A stretch of 64,000 nt of DNA from Agromyces albus (GCF_030815405.1 NZ_JAUSWX010000001.1:3720001-3784000); one strand, 5' to 3'. Shown: positions 8,340-16,838, numbered from the stretch's first letter. Notes: a model not told the origin generated them from the sequence alone. A program made the numbers and translations.

Positions 8340-9101
8340 TCAGTGGCCCTCGACTCCAGCTCCGACGTCGACGCCGGCGTCGCCCCCGAGGTCGACGGCG
8401 CCGCCGACTCCTTCGACGGTCTCGAGGCCGGTCTGGCCCAGTTCTTCGACCTTCTCGACGCCGGTCTGGCCCAGCTCCTCGGCAGCATCGAGCGCAGCCT
8501 GGCGCTGCTCCTCAACCGTGCCGAGTCCGCTCTGAACCGCGTCTTCAGCGGCCTTCAGCGCGGCTTCCTCGTCGAGCTCGGCCTGCACCTCGGCGTCGAG
8601 CTTGACCTCCTGCGAAGTCTTCACGTCGACCTTCGTGTCGACGCCCGAGTCGGTCACCAGCTCGGCCGGAACCTGCCCGGTGACCTCGTTGAAGACCTCC
8701 TGGGCTGCGGTGGGCAGCACGCCGGTGGCGCCGGCCACGCCGGTGCCGGTGATACCCACTGCCGCCGCGGCACTCGCGCCGATTGCGATCTTCGCTGCCA
8801 GGCCGAGGCCGACAAATCCACTCAAAGACACTCTTCTTCTCCTTGTTCTCGGCGTCGACGCCACAGGCGCCAGCACCGAAGTCGATGCGGTCATTCCGTC
8901 TGCAGAAGTTGAGATCCTCTCCACCCTCTCGAGGTCGAGGCGAAGCGCCAACGCAGCCGATGGCTGAGGGGGCGCCTCGTAAGAGGCCTGCCGGAACATC
9001 GAAACGGCGTCTGCCACAGCGACGAGGTCTTGGCGTGCCTCGGGGGTCTCCCCGCGCAGCACGGCCGAAGCCTCTTCGTCTGTGATCCGGTGGTCTCTCA
9101 T
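8340..9101 (-). CDS. Sigma-factor partner: membrane-anchored protein with amphipathic 11-residue repeats
   Basis: A 253-residue protein of unknown function. An acidic N-terminal domain (MRDHRITDEEASAVLRGE..., about residues 1-75) is followed by a basic stretch (RTRRRRVSLSGF), one membrane helix at about 99-127 rich in Gly/Ala, and a long charged region with amphipathic 11-residue repeats, ELGQTGVEKVE then ELGQTGLETVE. Its ATG lies one base after the stop of the ECF sigma gene (TGA-g-ATG), so the two are tightly coupled. Anchor position and pairing suggest an anti-sigma or stress sensor, but no classical zinc-binding ZAS motif (HxxxCxxC) is present. The outer repeats resemble LEA/apolipoprotein-like helices. 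Confidence 0.85.
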   Translation of the reverse strand: MRDHRITDEEASAVLRGETPEARQDLVAVADAVSMFRQASYEAPPQPSAALALRLDLERVERISTSADGMTASTSVLAPVASTPRTRRRRVSLSGFVGLGLAAKIAIGASAAAAVGITGTGVAGATGVLPTAAQEVFNEVTGQVPAELVTDSGVDTKVDVKTSQEVKLDAEVQAELDEEAALKAAEDAVQSGLGTVEEQRQAALDAAEELGQTGVEKVEELGQTGLETVEGVGGAVDLGGDAGVDVGAGVEGH

Positions 9102-9102
9102 C

Positions 9103-9756
9103 TCACTCCCTGCTATCGCCGGATGCCGCCGTAGGGGTACGCCCTGCGGAGAACTTTTTTCGAAGTGACTGGAGCGCGCGTCGCTGCAGCGCCTTCACGG
9201 CGCCCGGGCGCTTGCCGAGGATCTCGGCAACCTGCTCGACGGTGAGGTCGGCGACGATGCGCAACACCATGACATTTCGCTGGTCGGGCGGGAGCCCGTC
9301 GAGCACCGCTCGCGCCGAGGCATCCGTGAGATTCTCGATCGCCTCGTGCTCTGCGCTGGGGCTTCGACGCGCGTCGAGCTCGTCGCTCCACTCGACGTCG
9401 TGGCCGCGCTTCGACCGCTTGCGCAGCTCGTCGACGAGCCGCCGATACGCGATCGTGAACACGAACGTGCGGAATTCCGCCTCGCCTCCGCGGAAGCGGT
9501 CGAGCTGGTCGAAGACCGCGAGGAACACCTCGCTCGTCAGGTCTTCGGGCTCGTACGACCCGCGAGCCCTGAGGAAGGCGGTGACCGCTGGGGCATGGTC
9601 GACCCACAGATTCGTGCACGCCCACGACGCACCCGACTGGGCTGCAAGGAGCACCGCTGGGAAGGCGTCGGCATTGATGCCCTTGCCGGGGACCGAACGG
9701 GATGAGGGCATGCGGCGGAGGTTTGAGCGGGGGAGTGCGCCCTCAATTTCAGCCAT
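9103..9756 (-). CDS. RNA polymerase ECF-type sigma factor
   Basis: A 217-residue sigma-70 family factor. Region 2 is visible as ARGSYEPEDLTSEVFLAVFDQLDRF followed by FRTFVFTIAYRRLVDELRKRSKR, and region 4 as LPPDQRNVMVLRIVADLTVEQVAEILGKRPGAVKALQRRALQSLRK, a clear helix-turn-helix. I chose the ATG at 9754-9756, which has TATGCT 8 bases upstream (possible leaderless start); the frame is open to 9804, and ATGs at 9804 or 9711 are alternatives. It is coupled to a membrane-anchored partner gene downstream that may hold it in check. Confidence 0.9.
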   Translation of the reverse strand: MAEIEGALPRSNLRRMPSSRSVPGKGINADAFPAVLLAAQSGASWACTNLWVDHAPAVTAFLRARGSYEPEDLTSEVFLAVFDQLDRFRGGEAEFRTFVFTIAYRRLVDELRKRSKRGHDVEWSDELDARRSPSAEHEAIENLTDASARAVLDGLPPDQRNVMVLRIVADLTVEQVAEILGKRPGAVKALQRRALQSLRKKFSAGRTPTAASGDSRE

Positions 9757-9827
9757 GACCAGAGAGCATAGGACAGCGAGACTCCACGCGATCTGATCAT
9801 CCACAATGATCGAGACTCCGCCAATGC

Positions 9828-12800
9828 CTATGCCGACGGCGGAATATGGATGCCGAGGTGGGTACGCCGCGCCTGCATGGTCGGCTGGTGGACGACCCCG
9901 ATGCGATCGCCGCGAGCCTTCACGACGGCGCCGCCACGACGGTCACGTCGCACGATCAGGTCGAAGGTGGAGCTTCCGAGCCGAAGGCCCTCGAGGGTGA
10001 GGTCGGGGAGCCAGGGCGGCAGGTGCGGGTCGACGAGGAGGGTCCGCAAGGTCACCACCGGCCGCATCATGAGCAAGGCCTGCACGAGGGCGACGATCGC
10101 GCTGGCCGACCAGGCCTGCGGCGAGCACGCGTATGGATAGACGCCGGGGTACGGATGCGCATCGTCCCGCGGGAGACCGGAGATCACCTCGGGCAGGCGG
10201 TGCCCCTCGAACAGCGCGGCCGCGCCGAACGTGGCTTCGGCGAGGAGGTGCAGCTGGTCCCAGCATCCGTATCGTGCCAGGCCGAGGGCGCACGTGCCGG
10301 CCTCAACGGGCCACACGCTGCCCCGGTGATAGCTGAACGGGTCGTATGCAGGGTGGTCCGCCGAGAGCGTTCGGATTCCCCAGCCGCTGAACATGTCGGG
10401 CGCCAGGAGCCGTCGCGCGACGGTCGGCGCAAACCGGGTGGGGACGATGCCGGTGGCCAGCAGTTGGCCGTCGTTCGAGTTGACCGATCTCACCTGCTGC
10501 TTGTCGGGGCCGAGCGCCAGTGCGTAGCATCCGTGCTCGGGCATCCAGTACTCGTCGTGGAACCGGCGTCGGAGGCGGGCGGCACGAGCGGTCAGGTCGA
10601 CGGCATATGCACGGTCTCCTGCGGCGCCGAAGGCCAGTGCGCCGTAGCGAAGCGCGGCATAGTGATAGCCCTGCAGCTCGCTCGTGGCAAGCGGATTGTC
10701 GACGACGTGCCCACGTTCATCGACGATCGCGGTGTCCGAGTCCTTCCAGCCCTGGTTCTTGACGCCGCCCTCGGATCGCGTCTCGTACTCGATGAATCCG
10801 TCGCCATCGGGGTCTGCGTAGCGGGCGAGCCATTGGAGTGCCTGCCGCGCCACCGGGAGCAACCGGCGGACGGTGTCGAGGTCGCCGGTCCACGCGAGGT
10901 ACTGGCCGAGGAAGATGAGGAAGTCGGGCGTCGTGGACATGTCGCCGTAGTAGCCGGTGAACGGATCGAGACCGAGCTTCGACAGCGGGCCGTGTCGCGC
11001 CTGGTGCAACATCTTCCCCGGCTCCTCGTCGCGCCAGTCGTCGATGCGCCGTCCGATGTGTGCCGCGTTGAGCAGCAGCGAATCGCGCAGCATGGTCGGA
11101 CCGGCCAGCAACGCCTGCCAGCTCGTGGTGAGCGTGTCGCGACCGAAGATCTGCTGGTAGACGGGCAGTCCTGCGATGGGTGCGGCGGGGCCGGGCGGCT
11201 CGCCGAGGGGCAAGCAGGACAGATCGCCCACGGCCGTCTGCCACGCGGTGGCGACATCGATGTTGGTGGACCGCAGCGTGGCCAATTCGTTCCACAGTAC
11301 GGTGCGGGCCTGCGCAGCCGGATCGTCCGGTTCGGCGTACGTGGCCGGTGGCGCGCGGTATCTGGTGCCGTCGATGAGCGGTTCCGTCACCAGGTCGAGA
11401 ACGGTGGTGTCGCCGGGGGCGACCGCAAGCTCGAGGGTGAGCACGCCATCCTGGTCTGCAACGGCGACGGATGTCTCGACGGTGGTCTCAACGGCCAGCT
11501 CGAGGCCCTCATGCTCATAGTCGAGCCGCAAGGTCTTGCGCTCGGCATCCCACGCCCGGCTCACCGCGCCGCGCTGGCGTCGTTGCCCTCGCTCGGCTTC
11601 CTCGGTGTCGGCGAAATCGGCATCGAGCTCGATGCGCAGCTGGAAGCGGTGCTCGACGTCGGAGTAGCTCCGTACCCGAATCCGGGTGCGAAGGCCCTCG
11701 CCGAGGAATCGATCCAGCATCAGGTAGGCGCCGCGGCGCGGCAGGGTGTCGCCGTCGACGAGTCTCGCGTACGAGAGCTGCGCGTGCGCGCCCACCTTGG
11801 CCGTGCTGAACGCCCTCGGCTCCTGACCGTTCACGGTGATGCGTTCCCGGCTGAGCACGCGGGTATTGCGAGCGTAGAACCCCTCCGGGTCGACGCCGGC
11901 GACGGCGCCGTGCACGTCGGTGATCAGCACGTTCCATCCGCTCGACACATAAAGCAGGTCTGGCCGGACTCGGAGATCCCGAACCCGGTTCATCGGCGAC
12001 CACCGGGCGCGACGAAGCATGACCGCCGCCATGGTGAAGCCGACCATGACGGCGGCGCGGGTGGCGGCCGGATGCGGCGCGAAGACCCTCGTGTAGACAC
12101 TCGTGGACTTCGATCGCTGTCCGAACTCGCCGGTCGTGCTGCCCGGCCCCGTGCTCGGGGTGAAGAGATTGTCGACGCCCTCATCGGGACGATCGGTGCG
12201 CTGGCCGGCGACGGCGTCACCCGGTCCGCTCAAGTACCAGTCGGTGAGCCGAGGGCTGATGCGCTGGCCGATCGTGAGCAATCGGCCGGCGAAACCCGCA
12301 TAGACCTCACGCACCGGATGGTCTGCCGCCATCACGATCGCCTCGGCGACCACGGACGGCTCGTAGATCCGCCCCACCGGCTTGGGCTTCACCCCGATCT
12401 TGGAGCGAGCGTGGGTGAACAACGGAGTGTTGATCGACGACGGCAGCACGTCCACCACCCGGACAGACGATCCTGCGGCCCGCAGCTCCATCCGAAGGGC
12501 TTCCCCGAAGCCGTCGACGCCATGCTTGGCCGCGCAGTAGGCGGCCTGCAGCGGGATCGCACGTTCGGCGAGCGCGGAGGAGACGTTGATGAGGCATCCG
12601 CCGGACTCGCGAAGGTAGGGAAGTGCAGCTTTCATGCCGTAGATCTGGCCCATCAGATTGACCTCGACGACTCGATGGAGTTCTTCGGCCTCCATCTGCT
12701 CGACGGTGCCGTACGTGGAGACGGCGGCGTTGTTCACCCACGTGTCGATGCGACCGAAACGCTCGGCGGCGTGCTTCGCAAGCGCGGCCACCTGGTCGAA

Positions 12801-12995
12801 GTCGCTCACGTCGGTGACGACGGGCAGGGCCTCACCGCCGATCCGGCGTATCTCGGCGGCAAGCGTCTCCAACGCCTCGTGATTGCGCGCGGCAGCCACG
12901 ACACGCGCGCCCCGGCGTCCGAATTCGAGCGCCGTCTCGCGGCCGATACCGGATGACGCACCGGTGATGACGATGACGTGTGATGAACCGTTCAT
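9828..12995 (-). CDS. Fusion of short-chain dehydrogenase (N-terminal) and glycogen-debranching-type glycosidase (C-terminal)
   Basis: One uninterrupted 1055-residue reading frame. Residues 1-334 are a classical SDR: TGASSGIG cofactor motif, NNAAV, catalytic Ser in INVSS, YCAAK catalytic Tyr/Lys, and a C-terminal hydrophobic segment AAVMVGFTMAAVMLRR. From about residue 335 a debranching-enzyme N-terminal domain follows (DLLYVSSGWNVLITDVHGAV, GFYARNTRVLSRERI), then an (alpha/alpha)6 amylo-alpha-1,6-glucosidase-like domain with IFGRDTLTTSWQAL, NQGWKDSDTAIV and SVWPVEAGTCALGLARYG. Each half has the full length of a stand-alone protein. An internal ATG at 11991-11993 could start the second half separately, with only a weak GGTGG upstream. 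The ATG at 12995 is preceded by GGAGG. The role is probably oligosaccharide or trehalose/glycogen-type metabolism; the actual substrates are unknown. Confidence 0.85.
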   Translation of the reverse strand: MNGSSHVIVITGASSGIGRETALEFGRRGARVVAAARNHEALETLAAEIRRIGGEALPVVTDVSDFDQVAALAKHAAERFGRIDTWVNNAAVSTYGTVEQMEAEELHRVVEVNLMGQIYGMKAALPYLRESGGCLINVSSALAERAIPLQAAYCAAKHGVDGFGEALRMELRAAGSSVRVVDVLPSSINTPLFTHARSKIGVKPKPVGRIYEPSVVAEAIVMAADHPVREVYAGFAGRLLTIGQRISPRLTDWYLSGPGDAVAGQRTDRPDEGVDNLFTPSTGPGSTTGEFGQRSKSTSVYTRVFAPHPAATRAAVMVGFTMAAVMLRRARWSPMNRVRDLRVRPDLLYVSSGWNVLITDVHGAVAGVDPEGFYARNTRVLSRERITVNGQEPRAFSTAKVGAHAQLSYARLVDGDTLPRRGAYLMLDRFLGEGLRTRIRVRSYSDVEHRFQLRIELDADFADTEEAERGQRRQRGAVSRAWDAERKTLRLDYEHEGLELAVETTVETSVAVADQDGVLTLELAVAPGDTTVLDLVTEPLIDGTRYRAPPATYAEPDDPAAQARTVLWNELATLRSTNIDVATAWQTAVGDLSCLPLGEPPGPAAPIAGLPVYQQIFGRDTLTTSWQALLAGPTMLRDSLLLNAAHIGRRIDDWRDEEPGKMLHQARHGPLSKLGLDPFTGYYGDMSTTPDFLIFLGQYLAWTGDLDTVRRLLPVARQALQWLARYADPDGDGFIEYETRSEGGVKNQGWKDSDTAIVDERGHVVDNPLATSELQGYHYAALRYGALAFGAAGDRAYAVDLTARAARLRRRFHDEYWMPEHGCYALALGPDKQQVRSVNSNDGQLLATGIVPTRFAPTVARRLLAPDMFSGWGIRTLSADHPAYDPFSYHRGSVWPVEAGTCALGLARYGCWDQLHLLAEATFGAAALFEGHRLPEVISGLPRDDAHPYPGVYPYACSPQAWSASAIVALVQALLMMRPVVTLRTLLVDPHLPPWLPDLTLEGLRLGSSTFDLIVRRDRRGGAVVKARGDRIGVVHQPTMQARRTHLGIHIPPSA

Positions 12996-13171
12996 GCGCG
13001 ACAGCCTCCGTCCATCCAGCCGGACGACATGCACGCTACGCCGCGGGCGTCCACGCCGCGGCCCCTTGACAAGGGCTGAGCCACCCCGTGGACAATTGAA
13101 GAGCACGACCGGGTTGTGGAACGCGCAAGTACTCCTCGTCCGCCGAACGGCGCTCGAACGAAGGGGGAATC

Positions 13172-13678
13172 GTGGACGACTTCACTCGACTCCATCTGGC
13201 CAAGCATCCGCGCACTGTGCTGGCCGGGCCGTACGGCCATCCCTTCCATCCGATCCTCGTCACCATCCCGATCGGCACCTGGATCGCGAGCGTCGTGTTC
13301 GACGGCATCGGCCTGATCGTGGATGACCCGACGCCCTTCGCACTCGGCGCGCAGGTGCTGATCGCCATCGGCGTCATCGGGGCGCTTGTCGCGGCGGTGT
13401 TCGGATTCCTCGACTTCTCGGTCATCCCTGCCCGGACTCCCGCGAAGCGAACCGCCGTGATCCACATGACGCTGAACCTCACCGCCACCGTGCTGTTCGC
13501 CGTGAACTACTTCGTGCGCGCGGCATCCGATCACGACGAGGTCAGCGTCGTCGGCCTCGTGCTCACCGTCATCGGACTTGCGATCATCGGTGTCTCAGGA
13601 TGGCTCGGCGGCAAGCTCGCGTACTACTACGGCGTTCGCGTCGCCGAGGAGCGCACGCAAGCGGAGGGCTTCCGCTGA
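13172..13678 (+). CDS. DUF2231 family membrane protein
   Basis: A 168-residue four-helix membrane protein of the DUF2231 family. It carries the typical N-terminal PYGHPFHPILVTIPIGTW, with two His and a Pro ahead of the first helix, then helices at about residues 50-72, 84-106 and 118-140. The GTG at 13172 follows AAGGGGGAA by 3-4 bases. A -35-like TTGACA at 13066-13071 lies 100 bases upstream with a loose GACAAT 19 bases beyond. It is transcribed away from the dehydrogenase-glycosidase fusion. Members are often suggested to bind haem or act in membrane redox processes, but no function is established for this one. Confidence 0.88.
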   Translation: MDDFTRLHLAKHPRTVLAGPYGHPFHPILVTIPIGTWIASVVFDGIGLIVDDPTPFALGAQVLIAIGVIGALVAAVFGFLDFSVIPARTPAKRTAVIHMTLNLTATVLFAVNYFVRAASDHDEVSVVGLVLTVIGLAIIGVSGWLGGKLAYYYGVRVAEERTQAEGFR

Positions 13679-13693
13679 GCGTCGCCTCCCGGC

Positions 13694-14059
13694 TCACGCG
13701 CGCTGCGGGATCTCCTCGAGATCGAAGTACACGGGGATGCCGCGCCGACGGGCGATCGCGACATCCGTGTCGGCGCCGCTCGACTCCCCCGGCAGTCGCA
13801 GCACGGCATCGCAGTGCTCGAGCAACCGCGCAGCCGTCTCGTACATGACGTCGCCGCCGCCGTCGGCCTGCGCGGCCTCCTCGACGCCGCGGAGCACCGG
13901 CAGCGCGACCCACTCGCCGATCATCGGCACGTGCCCTCGACGGAAGATCGGCCAGGCGGCCTCCTCGAGTCGTGCCAGGTTGCGGGCGATGGCGTCGGAG
14001 TCGCCGTTCGTTCCCGAACGGTACGGGCCGGCGATGAGAATGAGCAGTGGAGTTTCCAT
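13694..14059 (-). CDS. Small nucleoside 2-deoxyribosyltransferase-like (DUF4406-type) protein
   Basis: A 121-residue single-domain protein. It starts LLILIAGPYRSGTNGD, matching the nucleoside 2-deoxyribosyltransferase/DUF4406 fold in which a GPYxxG loop binds the nucleotide or sugar, and continues with RGHVPMIGEWVALP and CDAVLRLPGESSGADTDVAIARRRGIPVYFDLEEIP, the usual strand-helix-strand with the S-x-G-A/D end. The frame is open far upstream, but the ATG at 14057-14059 gives the natural start and has TACGCT 7 bases ahead (possible leaderless transcript). It is divergent from a DeoR regulator with an operator-like palindrome between them, so it may belong to that regulon. The substrate is unknown. 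Confidence 0.82.
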   Translation of the reverse strand: METPLLILIAGPYRSGTNGDSDAIARNLARLEEAAWPIFRRGHVPMIGEWVALPVLRGVEEAAQADGGGDVMYETAARLLEHCDAVLRLPGESSGADTDVAIARRRGIPVYFDLEEIPQRA

Positions 14060-14082
14060 GTCGGGTAGCGTAGCGTTAACCG

Positions 14083-14096
14083 TGCACAATCGTGCA
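14083..14096. promoter_or_regulatory. Candidate DeoR operator
   Basis: A perfect inverted repeat TGCAC-aatc-GTGCA lies between the divergent deoxyribosyltransferase-like gene and the DeoR-type regulator, 20 bases before the regulator's start codon. It fits an autoregulatory site, but is short. Confidence 0.5.
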
Positions 14097-14115
14097 ACAC
14101 CACGAAGGAGTACGG

Positions 14116-14871
14116 ATGCTGAGTGCCCAACGTCGAGATCATCTGCTCGCGATCCTCGCGGCCGATGGGCGCGTCGTCGCGAAAGACGTGGCCACCGCGC
14201 TCGGCATCTCGGAAGACAGCATCCGACGCGACCTGCGCGCCCTGGCCGAAGCCGGGCTGTGCCAGCGGGTGTACGGCGGGGCACTCCCGGTCTCGGCCGC
14301 GATCAGGCCGTACGGCGATCGGCTCTCGCTCGCGACCGAGAGCAAGGAGCGGGTCGCGCGCGCGGCGCTGGCGCTCATCCGTCCGGGCACGAGCGCGATC
14401 CTCGACGCCGGCACGACGACCCTCGCGATGGCGCGACTGCTGCCCGCCGACCTCGAGGTCACCATCATCACGCCGAGTCCCACCGTCGCGATCGCGCTGG
14501 CGGAGCATCCGCTCGTCGAGATCGTGCTGATCGGCGGCCGGCTCTCGCGGCACTCGATGGTGACGAGCGGGCCGCTCGCCGCCGAGGCGATCCGGCGAGT
14601 CAGGGCCGATGTCTGCTTCCTGGGCGTGACCGGCGTGCATCCCGACGCCGGGCTCACAACTGGCGACCTCGACGATGCCGCCACCAAGCGCGCCCTCGCC
14701 GAACAGGCATCCGAGTCCTACATCCTCGCGAGCGCCGAGAAGCTCGGGGTCGCGTCGGCGTACCCGGTGCTCGAGTTCGACGAGACCGCGGGCATCGTCG
14801 TCGATCCCGCTGCCGAGCTCGATCCACGACTCGCTGACGGGTTGCGTGATCGTGGAGCCGAGCTGATCTGA
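14116..14871 (+). CDS. DeoR/GlpR-family transcriptional regulator
   Basis: A 251-residue sugar-phosphate-responsive repressor. The N-terminal DeoR helix-turn-helix (RRDHLLAILAADGRVVAKDVATALGISEDSIRRDLRALAEAG) is followed by the signature QRVYGGALP and the DeoR C-terminal sensor with LDAGTTTLAMARLL and SGPLAAEAIRRVRADVCFLGVTGVH. The ATG at 14116 has AAGGAG 6 bases upstream; a start at 14092 lacks one. It is divergent from a small nucleoside deoxyribosyltransferase-like gene. Family knowledge suggests binding of a phosphorylated sugar; the actual effector is unknown. Confidence 0.93.
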   Translation: MLSAQRRDHLLAILAADGRVVAKDVATALGISEDSIRRDLRALAEAGLCQRVYGGALPVSAAIRPYGDRLSLATESKERVARAALALIRPGTSAILDAGTTTLAMARLLPADLEVTIITPSPTVAIALAEHPLVEIVLIGGRLSRHSMVTSGPLAAEAIRRVRADVCFLGVTGVHPDAGLTTGDLDDAATKRALAEQASESYILASAEKLGVASAYPVLEFDETAGIVVDPAAELDPRLADGLRDRGAELI

Positions 14872-14936
14872 ACGAGTGCGGTCGGCGGGCGCCGGTCATC
14901 TGTCGGTGCTCACCAGTCAGCGCTCACCAGCAGTGG

Positions 14937-15509
14937 TCAGGCGAAATCGCCCTCGCGAATGCCATAGCGCAGGAAGACGAACCCGTTGTCGAACGGTCGC
15001 TCCTCGATCCGCTCGAGGCGCACGTGCACTCCATCGGGCAGGAATCGCGTGCCTCCACCGACGAAGACCGGGCTCAGGAACATCCGGAACTCGTCGACGA
15101 GTCCGGCCCGGATCGCGTGCGCCGCGAGGTTCGGGCCCGAAATCGTGAGATCGCGTTCCGATACCGCCTTCATCCGCTGCAGCGCCTCGGGGTCGAACTG
15201 CCGCTCGAGGCGGGTGCGGGGTGTGGTCACTTGGTCGAGCGTCGACGAGTAGACGATCTTGTCGGCGGCTTTCCACAGCGCCGTGTACTCGCGCTCGACC
15301 TCGGGCTGCTCGGGCGCTTCGTCGGCGGTCTCCCAGTAGCGCATCACCTCGTACATGCGGCGTCCGTACAGGTAGGTGCCGACCGGCCGCTCGAGCTCGT
15401 TGATGAACGTGTGCACCTCCTCGTCGGGTGCAGCCCAGCTGAAGTCCCCTTGATCGTCGGCGATGTACCCGTCGAGCGACATGATGCCGCTGCAGATGAG
15501 CTTGCCCAT
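14937..15509 (-). CDS. Dihydrofolate reductase family protein (RibD C-terminal-like)
   Basis: A 190-residue NADPH-dependent reductase-fold protein of the RibD C-terminal/DHFR family. It starts MGKLICSGIMSLDGYIAD, has GRRMYEVMRYWE (the GRxTyE-like motif), KIVYSSTLD, ISGPNLAAHAIRAGLVDEF and LSPVFVGGGTRFLP, which together form the NADPH-binding strand order. AAGGAGGCG lies 5-6 bases before the ATG. Stand-alone members of this family are widespread in actinobacteria and are not the riboflavin pathway enzyme; the substrate is unknown. The next gene upstream on the same strand ends 27 bases away, so they may be co-transcribed. Confidence 0.9.
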   Translation of the reverse strand: MGKLICSGIMSLDGYIADDQGDFSWAAPDEEVHTFINELERPVGTYLYGRRMYEVMRYWETADEAPEQPEVEREYTALWKAADKIVYSSTLDQVTTPRTRLERQFDPEALQRMKAVSERDLTISGPNLAAHAIRAGLVDEFRMFLSPVFVGGGTRFLPDGVHVRLERIEERPFDNGFVFLRYGIREGDFA

Positions 15510-15536
15510 GACTCGCCTCCTTCGCTCCGGTGCGGA

Positions 15537-16838
15537 TCAGCCTTCCGCTGGCGCCGCTTCCGGCGCTCGTGGGCACTTCGCGAGCGCGCGCATGTTCTCG
15601 GTCGCCTGCTCGATCGACCACGGCAGCTCGACAAGGGGGCGCTCACGGTCGGCCTGCGCCTCGGCCTTCGACGCGATCGATGCCAGGGCGAACGCGACCT
15701 CGCGCACGAAGTCGGCCCCCGACGACGAGTTGTTGAGCGCGACCACGACGGTGAGGCCGGTCTCGGGATCGGTGAACGCTGCCGTCAATGCGCCGGCGGT
15801 CTCGCCGGCGGTGCCGCGCAACGAACCGTACTGGCCGCCACCGAGGCCCCACGCCTGCCACGCGGGCGACTCGGCGCCCATCGGGGTCGGGCTCCATTGC
15901 CGGCGGATGGTGTCCTCGTCGAGGAGGACTCCCGTCGCGAACGCCTCGCTGAGCTTTCGCATGTCCTCGAGATTCGAGACGGCGCCGGCCGCGACGCCGC
16001 CCATCGAGCTCGATTGCGACGAATCGTCGAGGAGCACGGCGCAGTCGACGTTGCCGTCCGGCAGGATCGCCGCCGAATACGAGCCGAGCAGGCCGCTGTG
16101 CTCGGTGTCATTCGGCGCGGGGATGCCGGTGCTCTCGAGTTGGAGCGGGTCGAAGACGTACTGCTTTGCGAGGTCGGCCCACGAGCGGTTGGTCGCTCGT
16201 TCGAGCGCCATGCCGAGCAACACGATGCCGGAGCGCGAGTGCGCCCACTGCTCGCCCGGCTCGCCGACGCGGCTCATCGCGAGCGCGTTCGACACGAGCT
16301 CATTCGGCGGCCACACGCGTTCGGGGTTCGACACGAAGTGGCTGCGGAGCAACGGGTAGTAGTCGGCGAGCCCCGATGTGTGCCGGCAGAGCTGCTCGAG
16401 GGTGACACCGTCGAGGTCGGGTATCCACCTGACGTAGTCGCTCACCTCATCGTCGAGTGCGACCTCGCCGATGTCGACGAGCCGCAGCAGGATGGTGCAG
16501 GTGATCTCCGTCGTGAGCGTGCCGATGCGGAACCGGGTGTCGGATGTCGCAGCAGGCGCGCCATCGGTGAAATCGAGGGCACCCGACGCGCTCGACCATT
16601 CGCCGGCCCATGGTGCCCAGACCCCAGCGATCGCGCCACTCGACCCGCTGAGCGCGACGGCCTCGTCGAGCACCGCCGCGAGTTTGCCGGTCACCTCGTC
16701 GCTGAACGCCGCGTCGACCTGGTCGAACCGCGCCTCGGGGTCTGCGGTTCCTCCGGTGCACCCGGAGACCGCGAGCGTCGCTGCAAAGACGGCGACGAAA
16801 GCGCTCCATCGCCGCCGTTTCCCCAGGCGGTCAGCCAC
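15537..16838 (-). CDS. Beta-lactamase-fold lipoprotein lacking the catalytic residues
   Basis: A 433-residue exported protein of the class C beta-lactamase/serine hydrolase fold. It has a lipoprotein signal (basic start RLGKRRRW, hydrophobic stretch, lipobox VSGC with Cys at about residue 27). The fold is clear: DTRFRIGTLTTEIT, HTSGLADYYP, GEQWAHSRSGIVLLG, and the C-terminal WGLGGGQYGSLRG. However, the SxxK nucleophile motif reads TLTT and the YxN motif reads HSR, so the Ser, Lys, Tyr and Asn are all absent. The frame is intact, which argues for a retained non-enzymatic role such as peptidoglycan binding. It starts at GTG 16838 after AGGGGG. The annotation 'serine hydrolase' would probably be wrong in function. 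Confidence 0.85.
   Translation of the reverse strand: MADRLGKRRRWSAFVAVFAATLAVSGCTGGTADPEARFDQVDAAFSDEVTGKLAAVLDEAVALSGSSGAIAGVWAPWAGEWSSASGALDFTDGAPAATSDTRFRIGTLTTEITCTILLRLVDIGEVALDDEVSDYVRWIPDLDGVTLEQLCRHTSGLADYYPLLRSHFVSNPERVWPPNELVSNALAMSRVGEPGEQWAHSRSGIVLLGMALERATNRSWADLAKQYVFDPLQLESTGIPAPNDTEHSGLLGSYSAAILPDGNVDCAVLLDDSSQSSSMGGVAAGAVSNLEDMRKLSEAFATGVLLDEDTIRRQWSPTPMGAESPAWQAWGLGGGQYGSLRGTAGETAGALTAAFTDPETGLTVVVALNNSSSGADFVREVAFALASIASKAEAQADRERPLVELPWSIEQATENMRALAKCPRAPEAAPAEG

Noticed and set aside
9846..12956. A 1036-residue plus-strand open frame
   Set aside because: It is the antisense shadow of the dehydrogenase-glycosidase fusion; composition is Arg/Gly/His-rich with no family motifs, as expected for an opposite-strand frame in high-GC DNA.
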